The position numbers and the translations under genes were made by a program. A stretch of DNA of 64,000 bases from Brevibacillus thermoruber 423. GTDB taxonomy: Bacteria; Bacillota; Bacilli; Brevibacillales; Brevibacillaceae. The notes beneath the pieces are model-generated. The model was not told the DNA's origin and made no database searches. It saw only the letters and a program-made list of their open reading frames with translations. This document shows positions 34,256-44,525 of the stretch, one piece after another. Where the stretch lies: the NCBI RefSeq assembly GCF_000454065.1, contig NZ_KE695650.1, forward strand, positions 124,001-188,000, given 5' to 3'. How positions within the stretch are numbered: the stretch's first letter is position 1; each line of letters begins with the position of its first letter.

Positions 34256-35863
34256 ATGGTGGCGGTAGGAGGACAACAGTTGGACGGAGTGCAGATTGCC
34301 GGGACGGTTACGCCGGCGTTTGCCGAGATTTTGACGCCGGAGGCCCTGCGGTTTGTGGCCGGGTTGACCCGGACATTTGCCGAGAGGCGGGACGCGCTTT
34401 TGCGGCAGCGGGCCCTGCGGCAGGCGGAACTGGACGCCGGCAAAAAGCCTGATTTCCTGCCGGAGACGAAGCACATTCGCGAGAGTTCGTGGACGATTGC
34501 GCCAATTCCGGCGGATCTCCAGGATCGCCGGGTGGAAATAACCGGGCCCGCCGGAGACCGGAAGATGGTGATCAACGCCTTGAACTCGGGAGCAAAAGCG
34601 TTTATGGCCGATTTGGAAGATGCCAATTCGCCGACGTGGGCCAATACCATCCAGGGGCAGATCAATTTGCGGGACGCGGTCAACCGCACGATCCGGTACG
34701 TCAGTCCCGAAGGCAAGACGTATGCCCTTACGGATCAGGTAGCCACTCTGATCGTGCGGCCGCGCGGCTGGCATCTCGATGAAAAGCACCTGCTGATCGA
34801 CGGAAAAGCGGCGTCCGGCAGTCTGGTCGATTTCGGGCTCTATTTCTTCCACAATGCCAAAACGCTGATCGCAAATGGTTCCGGCCCCTATTTTTACCTG
34901 CCCAAACTGGAGAGCCATCTGGAGGCGCGGCTGTGGAACGACGTGTTCGTCTGGGCCCAGGATCAATTGGGAATCCCGCGGGGAACCATCAAGGCGACCG
35001 TCCTGATCGAAACGATTCTGGCCGCTTTCGAGATGGACGAAATCATCTGGGAGCTGCGGGAGCACATGGCCGGACTCAACTGCGGACGCTGGGACTACAT
35101 CTTCAGCTACATCAAAAAGTTTCGCCGCGACCCGGATGTGATTCTGCCCGATCGTTCGGTCGTGACCATGACGGTCCCGTTCATGCGGGCGTATTCCCTC
35201 CTGACCATCCAGACGTGCCACAAGCGCAATGCCCACGCGATGGGCGGAATGGCCGCCCACATTCCGGTGAAACACGATCCGGCGGCAAACGAGGAGGCCC
35301 TGAAACGGGTCCGGGCGGATAAACTCCGGGAAGTGCGCGACGGACACGACGGCACGTGGGTCGCTCATCCGGGATTGGTGCCTGTCGCGATGGAAGTGTT
35401 CAACGAGCACATGCCTGCCCCCAATCAAGTGGAGAAAAAGCGGGAAGACGTGAACGTGACAGCCGGGGAGCTGCTCGCGGTTCCGGAAGGGCCCATCACG
35501 GAAGCGGGGCTCCGCACCAACATCCACGTCGCCATTCAATACATCGCGGCCTGGCTGAACGGTTCCGGCGCCGTTCCCATTTTCAACCTGATGGAAGACG
35601 CCGCGACCGCGGAAATCTCGCGGGCGCAGGTCTGGCAGTGGATTCGCCATCCGAAAGGCATCCTCGATGACGGGCGGAAGGTTACGGCCGCGTTGACAGA
35701 ACAGATCCGGGACGAAGAGCTGGAGAAGATCAGGGAGGCAATCGGCGGGGAGGCGTATGAGGCGGGACGCTACGAGCAGGCTGCCCGTTTGTTTACCCAG
35801 TTGGTCCTGGCCGATGAATTCGTCGAGTTTCTGACGCTCCCCGGCTATGAGGTACTGGAGTAA
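34256..35863 (+). CDS. aceB: malate synthase A
   Basis: About 535 residues, the length of malate synthase A. Markers include [32 protein letters not shown] (metal-binding Glu/Asp), [12 protein letters not shown]-like [11 protein letters not shown], and [13 protein letters not shown]. It condenses glyoxylate with acetyl-CoA to malate. ATG 34256 has GGAG eight bases upstream and is preferred to GTG 34247. No isocitrate lyase adjoins; instead glycolate oxidase genes follow, so its glyoxylate likely comes from glycolate. Confidence 0.95.
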   Translation: MVAVGGQQLDGVQIAGTVTPAFAEILTPEALRFVAGLTRTFAERRDALLRQRALRQAELDAGKKPDFLPETKHIRESSWTIAPIPADLQDRRVEITGPAGDRKMVINALNSGAKAFMADLEDANSPTWANTIQGQINLRDAVNRTIRYVSPEGKTYALTDQVATLIVRPRGWHLDEKHLLIDGKAASGSLVDFGLYFFHNAKTLIANGSGPYFYLPKLESHLEARLWNDVFVWAQDQLGIPRGTIKATVLIETILAAFEMDEIIWELREHMAGLNCGRWDYIFSYIKKFRRDPDVILPDRSVVTMTVPFMRAYSLLTIQTCHKRNAHAMGGMAAHIPVKHDPAANEEALKRVRADKLREVRDGHDGTWVAHPGLVPVAMEVFNEHMPAPNQVEKKREDVNVTAGELLAVPEGPITEAGLRTNIHVAIQYIAAWLNGSGAVPIFNLMEDAATAEISRAQVWQWIRHPKGILDDGRKVTAALTEQIRDEELEKIREAIGGEAYEAGRYEQAARLFTQLVLADEFVEFLTLPGYEVLE

Positions 35864-35878
35864 GGAAGGAGTGAGCAG

Positions 35879-36568
35879 ATGGAAGCGGCCAAAATCGACA
35901 GCCAGAAGATTTCCGACAGGGTGGCTCTCCAAATTGAGCAGTGGATTACCGCAGGACATGTGCGGCCCGGCGACAAGCTTCCATCTGTTCGGGAATTGTG
36001 CCAACTGTTTGATGTGGGCCGAACCGCTGTCCGCGATGCCATCACGACGCTGAAAGGAAAAGGAATGGTGGAAGTCCGCCACGGCAACGGCACATTCGTC
36101 TGCCAGTTTGACTGTTCCCGGGTCTTTCAGGGCGTCAGTCTCGTGCGCAAAGAGGATATCCGCAATCTGTTTGCGGTGAGGAAAATCCTCGAGGCGGGGA
36201 CGGCCGAGTTGGCGGCGGTTCACCGCGAAACGGACCACCTGAACAGGATGAAGGAGGCGCTGGAGCGTTTGGCCCAGGCGGATACGCTGGAAGGGTGGAG
36301 AGCGGATCTCGACTTCCATCTCGCCATCGCGGAAGCCACGCAAAACGAGCACCTCGTGCAGTTGATGCAGACCGTTTCGTCGGCGATCCGCAAGGGGATC
36401 ATGGACTGCCACCGGATCATTTTGGCCGATGCCGAGCAGGAGCGGACGATTTTTCAGCAGCATGTGGCCGTGTTCGAGGCCATCCGCGATGCGGAACCGG
36501 ATCAGGCGAGACAGGCGATGGTGGAGCATTTGGCCCATGTGGAAGCCTTGTTGAACGGAACGTTATGA
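35879..36568 (+). CDS. FadR/GlcC-type GntR regulator of the glycolate operon
   Basis: 229 residues. The winged HTH is at residues 8-75 (KISDRVALQIEQWITAGHVR, LCQLFDVGRTAVRDAI). A FCD helical domain follows with the metal-ligand positions WRADLDFHLAIAEAT and QQHVAVFEAIRD. Its place between aceB and glcE suggests control of the glycolate/glyoxylate genes, like GlcC of E. coli, with glycolate or glyoxylate as ligand. AAGGAG lies before the ATG. Confidence 0.88.
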   Translation: MEAAKIDSQKISDRVALQIEQWITAGHVRPGDKLPSVRELCQLFDVGRTAVRDAITTLKGKGMVEVRHGNGTFVCQFDCSRVFQGVSLVRKEDIRNLFAVRKILEAGTAELAAVHRETDHLNRMKEALERLAQADTLEGWRADLDFHLAIAEATQNEHLVQLMQTVSSAIRKGIMDCHRIILADAEQERTIFQQHVAVFEAIRDAEPDQARQAMVEHLAHVEALLNGTL

Positions 36569-36593
36569 CATTGCGTGCAAGGGAGGGAGGAAC

Positions 36594-37904
36594 ATGGACG
36601 CGGCGCTGATCACACAGGTCATCGGTACGGGAAGAATACGGCCGGCGGCGGAATCATCCCACGTCCTCGGCAATCACGGCTCGCACGAGGTCTTTCCGGA
36701 ATCCGAAGAAGAGATCGCGGCTGTGCTGCGGGCGGCCCACGAACAGGGGTGGACCGTCATTCCGATGGGCGGCGGGACGAAAAGAGGCTTTGGCGGGACC
36801 GAAGAAAAAGCGGACATTCTGCTCGGTCTCTCCGACTGCCGGGGGATTGCCGAATACGCGCCGGGGGACATGACCGTGACGGTCAAGCCCGGGACGACCA
36901 TCCAGGAGATCAATGCGCATCTGGCTGCCCATGGCCAGATGCTTCCGCTCGATCCGTACTGGCCCCGACAGGCGACCATCGGGGGCGTCGTGGCTGCCAA
37001 TGACAGCGGGCCGAAGCGCCTGCGGTACGGTTCGGCCAGGGACCACGTCATCGGGATGCGCGTGGTCTATCCCGATGGCCGCCTCATTCGAACAGGCGGC
37101 AAGGTGGTGAAAAATGTAGCCGGCTACGACATGAACAAGCTGTTTATCGGCTCCATGGGGACGCTGGGCGTCATGAGCGAAATCACGATGAAACTGCGCC
37201 CGCTCCCGCCCTTTCAAACCCTGCTGCTCCTCGCATTCTCCCGCTCCGACTTTACCCTGATCCGATCCTTTGCCGTTTCTCTCCTCGATTCCCTGCTGGA
37301 GCCCGTCTCGATGGAATTCCTCAGTCCCGCTGTCCACCGGAACATGAATGGAGGGCACGGGTATGCGCTGGCGATCGCCTTTGAAGATGAGGAGAAAGCA
37401 GTCCGCTATCAGGAAGAGTGGGTAAAGGCGCGACTGCCGGCAGATGCGGAGATCCAGTCATGGGAACAGGAGGAAGCCGCAGAGTGGTGGATGCGTTTTG
37501 CCCGACTGCCCCCCTCCGGCGTTTCTTCCGGGGATCGCGAGGAAACGCTGGCGGTAAAAATCGGCAGCAAAAACCTCGATGTGCTCGAAATCGTCAGGGC
37601 CTGCCATGACCTTGGCGAGCGGTACGGCCTGGACGCCCAGGCCCACGGCGGGGTCGGTCACGGCATCACCCGCGTCTACGTAACGGGAAACCCGACGCTC
37701 TTTGCTTCGTACCTGACAGAGATACGCTCGCTGGCCGAAAGCAGGGGAGGGTATGCGGTCGTGCAGCACGCTTCGCTCGAACGGAGGCGAGAGCTGGACG
37801 TGTGGGGGCGAAAACCTGCCGCCTTTTCCCTGATGGAGGGCATCAAGCGCTCCATCGATCCGCGTCGTGTGTTAAACCCAAACCGATTCATAGGGGGGAT
37901 CTGA
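36594..37904 (+). CDS. glcE: glycolate oxidase FAD-binding subunit GlcE
   Basis: 436 residues. A PCMH-type FAD domain: EEEIAAVLRAAHEQGWTVIP, MGGGTKRGFGG, ATIGGVVAANDSGPKRLRYG and GGKVVKNVAGYDMNKLFIGS. The last is the GlcE hallmark. The C-terminal RSIDPRRVLNPNRF end is typical. Together with GlcD and GlcF it oxidises glycolate to glyoxylate at the membrane and passes electrons on. AGGGAGGAAC lies before the ATG. It is followed by glcF after one base. Confidence 0.93.
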   Translation: MDAALITQVIGTGRIRPAAESSHVLGNHGSHEVFPESEEEIAAVLRAAHEQGWTVIPMGGGTKRGFGGTEEKADILLGLSDCRGIAEYAPGDMTVTVKPGTTIQEINAHLAAHGQMLPLDPYWPRQATIGGVVAANDSGPKRLRYGSARDHVIGMRVVYPDGRLIRTGGKVVKNVAGYDMNKLFIGSMGTLGVMSEITMKLRPLPPFQTLLLLAFSRSDFTLIRSFAVSLLDSLLEPVSMEFLSPAVHRNMNGGHGYALAIAFEDEEKAVRYQEEWVKARLPADAEIQSWEQEEAAEWWMRFARLPPSGVSSGDREETLAVKIGSKNLDVLEIVRACHDLGERYGLDAQAHGGVGHGITRVYVTGNPTLFASYLTEIRSLAESRGGYAVVQHASLERRRELDVWGRKPAAFSLMEGIKRSIDPRRVLNPNRFIGGI

Positions 37905-37905
37905 C

Positions 37906-39255
37906 GTGAGTGCGCCTGTATCTCATGCAAAAGGCAATTATCGGTGGGAAGATCCGCCGGACGAGGAGAAGTATTCCGCCTGCGTTCACTGCGGGCTCTG
38001 TCTGGAGTCGTGTCCCACCTATCTGGAGACAGGGCATGAGCAGCAATCCCCGCGCGGCCGGGTTCACCTGATCAAGTCCGTGGCGGAAGGGAAGCTGTCC
38101 ATCTCTGCGGGTTTCGAAAACCCTGTCTTTACCTGCCTGGACTGCCGCGCCTGTGAAACCGCCTGCCCGTCCGGCGTACAGGTGGGATCGCTGATTGAGG
38201 CCGCACGCGGACAGATTCGCAAGGCCATTCCGCTCACGGGGTGGAAAGCGTTCCTTCATTCCTTTTTCCTGAGAGGCGTGTTTCCGCATCCATCCCGGCT
38301 GCACGTGTTGGGGAAACTGATGAAGGTGTACCAGAAAAGCGGCCTGCAGTCGTTCCTCCGAAAAACGGGGCTGCTCAATCTGCTCCCGAGGCACCTGCGA
38401 GAGATGGAGCGCGTCCTGCCGGCTGTCTCCGATCCCGTCATGAAAACGCACCCGGAGGTGATTCCGGCGGAAGGCTCGGCCAGGGGGAGGGTCGCCCTGC
38501 TCGCCGGATGCGTGATGGACGTGATGTTCGGCGAGATCAATGCGGCGACGATACGCGTGTTGACCCGAAACGGGTACGACGTGGTAGTGCCGCGCGGACA
38601 GCGATGCTGCGGAGCGCTTCACATTCACGCGGGCGACCGGGAGCAGGGCAAGGCGCTGGCCAGACAAAACATCGACGCGTTTCTGGCGGCGGATGTGGAG
38701 AGCGTGGTCGTGAACGCGGCGGGCTGCGGGTGTGCACTCAAGGAATACCCCGAACTTTTGCACAACGATCCCGAGTATCACGACAAGGCCGTTCGCTTCG
38801 CGGAGAAAGTGGAAGACATCTCCCAGTTCCTGGTTGCCCGCGGTTATCAGAAACCGCGCGGCAGGGTGGAGGCGAGGGTGGCGTATCATGATGCCTGCCA
38901 TCTCGCCCACGGGCAGGGCGTGCGCTCCGAGCCGCGGCAGCTTCTGCGTGAGATTCCGGGTGTGGAGTGGATCGAGATGGAGCTCGCGGACCGCTGCTGC
39001 GGCAGCGCCGGCATCTACAATCTGACCAACCCCGAGATGGCCGGCAAAATTCTGGACGAGAAAATGAAAGCGGTTCCCGATCAGATCGATCTGCTCGCGA
39101 TGGGCAATCCGGGCTGCATGCTGCAGTTGATGATGGGAGCGAGGAAGCACGGGCGAACGGCAGCAATCGTCCATACCGTACAACTGCTGGATTGGTCGTA
39201 CGAGCGGGAAGCGCGGCAGGCCGCGGGCCAATCGGAAGCGGAAAAGGGGGAATGA
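37906..39255 (+). CDS. glcF: glycolate oxidase iron-sulfur subunit GlcF
   Basis: 449 residues with two 4Fe-4S ferredoxin-type motifs near the N-terminus (CVHCGLCLESCP about residue 28, and CLDCRACETACP about residue 78). Two C-terminal CCG domains follow (LAGCVMDV...RCCGALHIHAG, HDACHLAHGQG...RCCGSAGIYN). This subunit shuttles electrons from the FAD subunits. GTG start at 37906 with GGGGGG before it. Confidence 0.93.
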   Translation: MSAPVSHAKGNYRWEDPPDEEKYSACVHCGLCLESCPTYLETGHEQQSPRGRVHLIKSVAEGKLSISAGFENPVFTCLDCRACETACPSGVQVGSLIEAARGQIRKAIPLTGWKAFLHSFFLRGVFPHPSRLHVLGKLMKVYQKSGLQSFLRKTGLLNLLPRHLREMERVLPAVSDPVMKTHPEVIPAEGSARGRVALLAGCVMDVMFGEINAATIRVLTRNGYDVVVPRGQRCCGALHIHAGDREQGKALARQNIDAFLAADVESVVVNAAGCGCALKEYPELLHNDPEYHDKAVRFAEKVEDISQFLVARGYQKPRGRVEARVAYHDACHLAHGQGVRSEPRQLLREIPGVEWIEMELADRCCGSAGIYNLTNPEMAGKILDEKMKAVPDQIDLLAMGNPGCMLQLMMGARKHGRTAAIVHTVQLLDWSYEREARQAAGQSEAEKGE

Positions 39256-39258
39256 CCC

Positions 39259-40686
39259 ATGCCGGCCATCGACCCGATTGTCCATGAACTGGCCCGGATT
39301 GTGGGAGCGGATTCCGTCCTTTATCAACGGGAGGATCTGGCGGCCTACGAGTGCGACGGCTACACCGTGCACAAACACCCGCCGCGGGCCGTCGTCTTTC
39401 CGTCCTGCACGGATGAGGTTGCCGCGGTGGTGAAGTATCTGCACGACCAAAACATCCCGTTCATACCCCGCGGGGCGGGAACCGGGTTGAGCGGCGGAGC
39501 CGTACCGCTGGGCGGCGAAGTGATCATCAGCCTGGTGAAGATGAAACGGCTGCTTCACGTCGATTACGAAAACCGTCTGGCCGTGGTGGAACCGGGCTTC
39601 GTCAATCTGAAACTGACCAATTCCGTAGCGGGCAAAGGCTACTATTACGCCCCCGACCCTTCCAGCCAATACGCCTGCACGATCGGCGGCAATGTGGGGG
39701 AAAACGCGGGTGGGGCCCACTGCCTCAAGTACGGCGTGACCACCAACCACGTGCTCGGCCTTGAGGTGGTGCTGGCAAACGGAGAGATCGCGGAAATCGG
39801 CGGCGTTCCCGATGCGCCGGGCTACGACCTGATGGGGCTTCTGACCGGATCGGAAGGAACCCTGGGGATCGTCACCCGGATCACGGTGCGCATCTTGAAA
39901 AATCCGGAAGGGAAAAAGACGGTGCTCGCCTATTTCGACAGCGTGGAAGAAGCAAGCCAGGCCGTCTCCGACATCGTGGCTGCCGGCATCATGCCTGCGG
40001 CGCTGGAGATGATGGACAAAACGGCGATCGAAGGCGTGGAAGCGGGCACGTATCCGGTCGGGCACCCCAAGGGGGTGGAAGCGGTCCTGTTGATCGAAGT
40101 GGACGGGATTGCCGCCGGCATTGACGATCAGATTGCAAAGATCGTGTCCGTCTGCCAGGGCAGAAAGGTGTCGGAGGTAAAGGTGGCCGCGACCGAGGAG
40201 GAACGGGCGAGATGGTGGGCCAACCGGAAAACGGCCTTCCCCGCGATGGGCTCCATTTCACCCGATTATCTCGTGCAGGATGGCGTCATTCCGCGCAGTC
40301 GGCTGCCGGAAGTGCTGGAGAAAATCAGGCAGATCAGCGAACGTTCCGGGCTGAGGATCGCCAATGTGTTTCACGCCGGGGACGGCAATCTGCATCCGCT
40401 GATCCTGTTTGACGCCAGAATTCCGGGCGAAACGGAACTGGCGGTCCGGGTGGGATCGGAAGTGCTGAAGGTGTGCGCGGACGCGGGAGGCTCAATCACG
40501 GGCGAGCATGGAGTAGGGATCGAGAAAAAAGAGGAGATGCGGTACGTCTTTACGGATGACGAGCTGGAGGCCCAACTGCAGATTCGCGATGTATTCAATC
40601 CGCGGAATCTGCTCAATCCGGACAAAATGTTTCCCAAACCGGGCCGCTGCGCGGAAATGAGGGCGGCACCAGTTGAGATCCGTTGA
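39259..40686 (+). CDS. glcD: glycolate oxidase FAD-linked subunit GlcD
   Basis: 475 residues. PCMH FAD domain with FIPRGAGTGLSGGAVPLGG, CTIGGNVGENAGGAHCLKYG and GYDLMGLLTGSEGTLGI. The C-terminal FAD-oxidase domain ends with NVFHAGDGNLHPLILFD, GSITGEHGVGIEK and FNPRNLLNPDKMFP. It carries the active site for glycolate oxidation. The order E-F-D differs from the D-E-F order of E. coli. A GGGGGAATGACCC site precedes the ATG. Confidence 0.94.
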   Translation: MPAIDPIVHELARIVGADSVLYQREDLAAYECDGYTVHKHPPRAVVFPSCTDEVAAVVKYLHDQNIPFIPRGAGTGLSGGAVPLGGEVIISLVKMKRLLHVDYENRLAVVEPGFVNLKLTNSVAGKGYYYAPDPSSQYACTIGGNVGENAGGAHCLKYGVTTNHVLGLEVVLANGEIAEIGGVPDAPGYDLMGLLTGSEGTLGIVTRITVRILKNPEGKKTVLAYFDSVEEASQAVSDIVAAGIMPAALEMMDKTAIEGVEAGTYPVGHPKGVEAVLLIEVDGIAAGIDDQIAKIVSVCQGRKVSEVKVAATEEERARWWANRKTAFPAMGSISPDYLVQDGVIPRSRLPEVLEKIRQISERSGLRIANVFHAGDGNLHPLILFDARIPGETELAVRVGSEVLKVCADAGGSITGEHGVGIEKKEEMRYVFTDDELEAQLQIRDVFNPRNLLNPDKMFPKPGRCAEMRAAPVEIR

Positions 40687-40721
40687 ATTATCAAACTATT
40701 CTGAATTAAGGGTGTGGCGTT

Positions 40722-42422
40722 ATGATGACGTGGTCACAGATGTTCAGCCCGGTGGGAGGGAGCCTGGGTCTCTCCGCCCTGGTGGCGTTGATCCCGATTC
40801 TCTATTTTTTCTGGGCGCTGGCCGTGAAACGAATGAAGGGACATGTGGCCGGTTCGACTACGCTGCTGGTCGCTGTGCTGATCGCGATCCTGGTGTACGG
40901 GATGCCGGTCGGCATGGCTGTCATGTCTGCCATTCAAGGCGCCGTTTACGGAATCCTGCCGATCGGCTGGATTATTATCGCGTCCGTCTTTTTGTATAAG
41001 CTGACGGTAAAGTCGGGGCAGTTTGACATCATTCGTTCGTCCGTTGTGTCCATTACGGAAGACCGCCGCCTGCAGGCCCTGCTGATCGCCTTCTCGTTCG
41101 GGGCCTTTCTGGAAGGAGCGGCCGGCTTTGGAGCGCCGGTCGCCATCTCGGCGGCACTGCTGGCCGGGATCGGCTTTCATCCCCTTTATGCGGCGGGCAT
41201 TTGCCTTCTCGCCAACACGGCGCCGGTCGCCTTTGGTGCCATCGGAACGCCCATCATCGCCGTCTCCGGTCCGACGGGCATTCCGGCCATGGACATTTCC
41301 CAGATCGTCGGCCGCCAACTGCCGCTGCTCTCCATCTTTGTACCGTTTTATCTCGTCGTGCTGATGTGCGGGTTTCGGCGGACGATGGAAGTGCTGCCCG
41401 CCATTCTGGTTTCCGGCATTTCGTTTGCGGTCACGCAGTTTTTCACCTCCAACTACATGGGACCGGAACTTCCCGATATCCTCTCCGCCCTGGTTTCGAT
41501 TGTCTGCCTGACGCTCTTTTTGAAGGTGTGGCAGCCCCGATCGATCTTCCGCTTTGAAGCGGATCAGGCCGGAGCGGGAACGGCCGGGGGGGATGGGCCG
41601 TCGGGAGGGAAAAACGGGGAAACCCATTCGGCGGGGCGGGTTCTGTTCGCCTGGTCGCCGTTTTTGGTGCTGACCGCGCTGATTTCCCTGTGGGGGATTC
41701 CTTCGGTAAAAAAGGCGTTGATCGGCAAATACGAAGGGGCCAACGCGCTTCTGTCTGCCATCAATCCCATCGGCAAGGCCCTCACCTTTTCGCCGCCGGT
41801 TCCCGGATTGCACCAGCTTGTCATCGGCGCGAACGGAAAGCCGATCGACGCGGTGTTCAAGCTCGAACTGCTGGTGGCGGCAGGGACGGCCATCCTGTTT
41901 GCGGCGGTCATCACCAAGTTCATCGGCCGCCTTTCCTGGAGAGAGTGGGGGAAGACGTTTGGCGAGACGCTGAGCGAACTGCGGTTTGCCATCGTGACGA
42001 TCGCCTCCGTCGTCGGTTTTGCCTATGTGGCCAACGCCTCCGGGATGAGCACGACCCTGGGGATGACCTTGGCGGCGACAGGGATCCTGTTCCCGTTCTT
42101 TTCGCCCATCCTGGGCTGGCTGGGGGTATTTCTCACGGGATCGGACACTTCGTCCAACCTGCTCTTCGGCGGTCTGCAAAAGGTGACGGCCATCCAACTG
42201 GGCATGGACCCGGCCTTGGCGATCGCAGCCAACAGCAGCGGCGGTGTCACAGGCAAAATGATCTCGCCGCAATCGATCGCCGTCGCCTGTGCGGCGGTGG
42301 GGCTGGCGGGAAAAGACGCCGATCTGTTCCGGTTTACGTTTAAGCACAGCGTTTTGCTCCTGCTGATCATTTGCGTGCTGACCTACCTGCAGACAAACAT
42401 CCTCGCCTGGATGCTGCCGTAA
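40722..42422 (+). CDS. LctP-family lactate/glycolate permease
   Basis: 566 residues with about twelve to fourteen membrane segments. LctP/GlcA family marks include FGAFLEGAAGFGAPVAISAA, NTAPVAFGAIGTPI and GSDTSSNLLFGGLQKVTA. It imports L-lactate, D-lactate or glycolate with protons. At the end of the glycolate oxidase operon it probably supplies glycolate. A GGGTGTGG site precedes the ATG. The terminator at 42545 closes the unit. Confidence 0.92.
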   Translation: MMTWSQMFSPVGGSLGLSALVALIPILYFFWALAVKRMKGHVAGSTTLLVAVLIAILVYGMPVGMAVMSAIQGAVYGILPIGWIIIASVFLYKLTVKSGQFDIIRSSVVSITEDRRLQALLIAFSFGAFLEGAAGFGAPVAISAALLAGIGFHPLYAAGICLLANTAPVAFGAIGTPIIAVSGPTGIPAMDISQIVGRQLPLLSIFVPFYLVVLMCGFRRTMEVLPAILVSGISFAVTQFFTSNYMGPELPDILSALVSIVCLTLFLKVWQPRSIFRFEADQAGAGTAGGDGPSGGKNGETHSAGRVLFAWSPFLVLTALISLWGIPSVKKALIGKYEGANALLSAINPIGKALTFSPPVPGLHQLVIGANGKPIDAVFKLELLVAAGTAILFAAVITKFIGRLSWREWGKTFGETLSELRFAIVTIASVVGFAYVANASGMSTTLGMTLAATGILFPFFSPILGWLGVFLTGSDTSSNLLFGGLQKVTAIQLGMDPALAIAANSSGGVTGKMISPQSIAVACAAVGLAGKDADLFRFTFKHSVLLLLIICVLTYLQTNILAWMLP

Positions 42423-42544
42423 ACGAGATCGACTGTCGCTTCGTCCGATTTTGGAAAGGAGACTGCTCTGTACTCGGGGAATCATGTGGAGGCGGGGAAA
42501 CCATGGCCCGCTCTCTGGCCAGGCGTTGACCATTGGCTGCACGG

Positions 42545-42579
42545 GGCCCTTGAAATCTTTCTGACAAGGGCCTTTTTTT
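42545..42579 (+). terminator. intrinsic terminator of the glycolate operon
   Basis: GGCCCTTG (42545-42552) pairs with CAAGGGCC (42565-42572), followed by seven T. Confidence 0.85.
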
Positions 42580-42735
42580 GTTTGAATGGGCTTGGTTTAC
42601 GAATGAACTATGCCGTTTCCTCTTACTTGAAATGGAAAGGTTAGCATGGATGAGGCGGAGCCAGACGCAGCCGACCCAATCCCTTTCACATGATAGAAGA
42701 ACTTCCATTAAGCAATACTATGCCTATTACGGGAT

Positions 42736-44376
42736 ATGTGGAAGGACAGCTATCAAACGACCATGAAGTTCAACCTGTTTTGGCGCAAATCGGTGGATAG
42801 ATCGAAACGGTTTCTGTTACGCGAAAAACAAGCGGTGAACACGATCGGGAAAACGGCCCTTCACGCGTCGCTGGTCAAAAACGCGGAGGAGCTGACGGAG
42901 CGGTTGGGCGGCAGCAGCGATTTTGCCGCCTGCCACCTCACGTGTTTGGACAGGAGTGTCAGCCTGTTCTTCCTGCGCAGTCTGGCAGATTCCGACCGCC
43001 TGAACCGGCAGGTGATAACGCCCCTGCAGCAGAGAGCGGGCTTGCTCCCGACCGCTCAGGCGTCCCACCTGACCGGGGACAAGGAGGAGAGAGACCTGCT
43101 CTTGCTCATCCAGGAGAGCATCGTGTCCGCAAGTGACATACATCGGGTGGAGGACTGGCAGACCGCGATCGAGCAGATCCTGCACGGCAAAGCGCTGCTG
43201 CTGGTGGACGGCGAGACAGCCGGGTTGGCTGTGGGAGTCAAGAAGGAAAACGGCCGGAACATCGAGCAGCCGGAGACGGAAATTAGCGTCATTGGCCCGA
43301 AAGAAAGTTTTGTGGAAGCCCTCAACACCAATATCGGACTGGTTCGCCAGCGCCTGCGCGACCCGTATCTGCGGGTGGAATCCGTCATGGTGGGAAGACG
43401 GACGAAGCAGGAAACCGCCGTATTGTACCTAACAGACGTGGCCAATCCGAGCATCGTGGAAGAAGTGAGGCAGCGTCTTTCCTGCATCGAAACAGACAGC
43501 CTGATCGGCCAGATGCAGCTTCAGGAATATCTGGAGGACGACTCGTTCTCCCTGTTTCCCCAACTGCGCCCCACCGAACGGCCTGACGTCGTCTGCTCCT
43601 ATCTGATCGAGGGAAACGTGGCCGTCATGGTCGAGGGGGCGTCATATGCGCTGCTTCTGCCGATCACGTTCTTTCAACTGCTGGATACCGTCGACGATTA
43701 CTACACCAGTTGGCAGTACGCCACGCTGATCCGCTTCGTGCGGATGATCGCCCTGTTTCTCAGCATCACGACGCCCGGGCTGTACCTGTCGCTGGTCGCG
43801 TACAACCCGGAGCTGATTCCCACCCGGCTCCTCATCTCCATGGACGCCGCGCGTGTCAAGGTAGCGTTTCCCATCTTTATGGAAATTTTTATCATGGAAC
43901 TCATCATTGAGATCATACGGGAAGCCGGCGTCAAGCTGCCCAAGCCGGTCGGACAGGCGGTAAGCATCGTCGGCGGGATTGTGATTGGGCAGGCGGCTGT
44001 AGACGCCAACCTGGTCAGTCCCGTGACGCTTGTCATTGTCGCGCTGACCGCGATCTCCTCCTTCACGGCGCCTGTGTATTATCTCGGCATCACGTACCGG
44101 ATCCTGCGGTTCTTCCTGCTGGTATGCAGCAGTTTTTTGGGGACGTACGGATTCATCCTGGGCCTGCTCCTCATCCACGCCCATGTAGCCCGGCTTGTTT
44201 CCTTCGGCGTTCCCTATCTGGCTCCGCTTTCGCCGCTGCGTATGCGGGATTGGACGGATATGCTGGTTCGAATTCCGATGAAAAAGCTGCAAACGCGTCC
44301 CACGTTTTTGAGAACGCGCAAGAAAAAGAAAGCGGAGGACTCCCCGATGATTCAGCGCGACCGACGGAACAGGTGA
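42736..44376 (+). CDS. spore germination protein, GerA family (A subunit)
   Basis: 546 residues in GerA/GerBA-type order. A large soluble N-terminal domain (about 1-300) includes GKALLLVDGETAGLAVGVKK and GPKESFVEALNTNIGLVRQR, the family core. Four to five membrane segments follow (TTPGLYLSLVAYNPELIPT, FPIFMEIFIMELIIEIIREA, VGIVIGQAAV-like, VLAT...). C-terminus ends polar. A-subunits normally pair with B and C subunits (gerB, gerC), which are absent here. The start is uncertain: ATG 42736 or 42763 (M-K-F-N) both lack a strong site. It sits in the inner spore membrane. Confidence 0.85.
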   Translation: MWKDSYQTTMKFNLFWRKSVDRSKRFLLREKQAVNTIGKTALHASLVKNAEELTERLGGSSDFAACHLTCLDRSVSLFFLRSLADSDRLNRQVITPLQQRAGLLPTAQASHLTGDKEERDLLLLIQESIVSASDIHRVEDWQTAIEQILHGKALLLVDGETAGLAVGVKKENGRNIEQPETEISVIGPKESFVEALNTNIGLVRQRLRDPYLRVESVMVGRRTKQETAVLYLTDVANPSIVEEVRQRLSCIETDSLIGQMQLQEYLEDDSFSLFPQLRPTERPDVVCSYLIEGNVAVMVEGASYALLLPITFFQLLDTVDDYYTSWQYATLIRFVRMIALFLSITTPGLYLSLVAYNPELIPTRLLISMDAARVKVAFPIFMEIFIMELIIEIIREAGVKLPKPVGQAVSIVGGIVIGQAAVDANLVSPVTLVIVALTAISSFTAPVYYLGITYRILRFFLLVCSSFLGTYGFILGLLLIHAHVARLVSFGVPYLAPLSPLRMRDWTDMLVRIPMKKLQTRPTFLRTRKKKKAEDSPMIQRDRRNR

Positions 44377-44429
44377 AGGCTGCCTTTTTCGCGGAAAAGC
44401 GCCCGCCTGGCGGGAATCGATCGTACAGG

Positions 44430-44476
44430 AAAACGCGGCAGTCTCGAACGTTTTTATGTTCGGGCTTCCGCGTTTT
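44430..44476 (+). terminator. intrinsic terminator after the GerA-family gene
   Basis: AAAACGCGG (44430-44438) pairs with CCGCGTTTT (around 44468-44476), with an inner TCGAAC/GTTCGG pairing, then TTTTT. Confidence 0.7.
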
Positions 44477-44525
44477 TTATATGATGGAGGTGTCTGAAAC
44501 GTCTTGTTCGGAAGTTGGGGGAATC

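Noticed and set aside
34199-36538. Very long minus-strand open frame opposite malate synthase and its regulator
   Set aside because: It is a GC-driven shadow of the plus-strand genes, which have clear families and ribosome sites.
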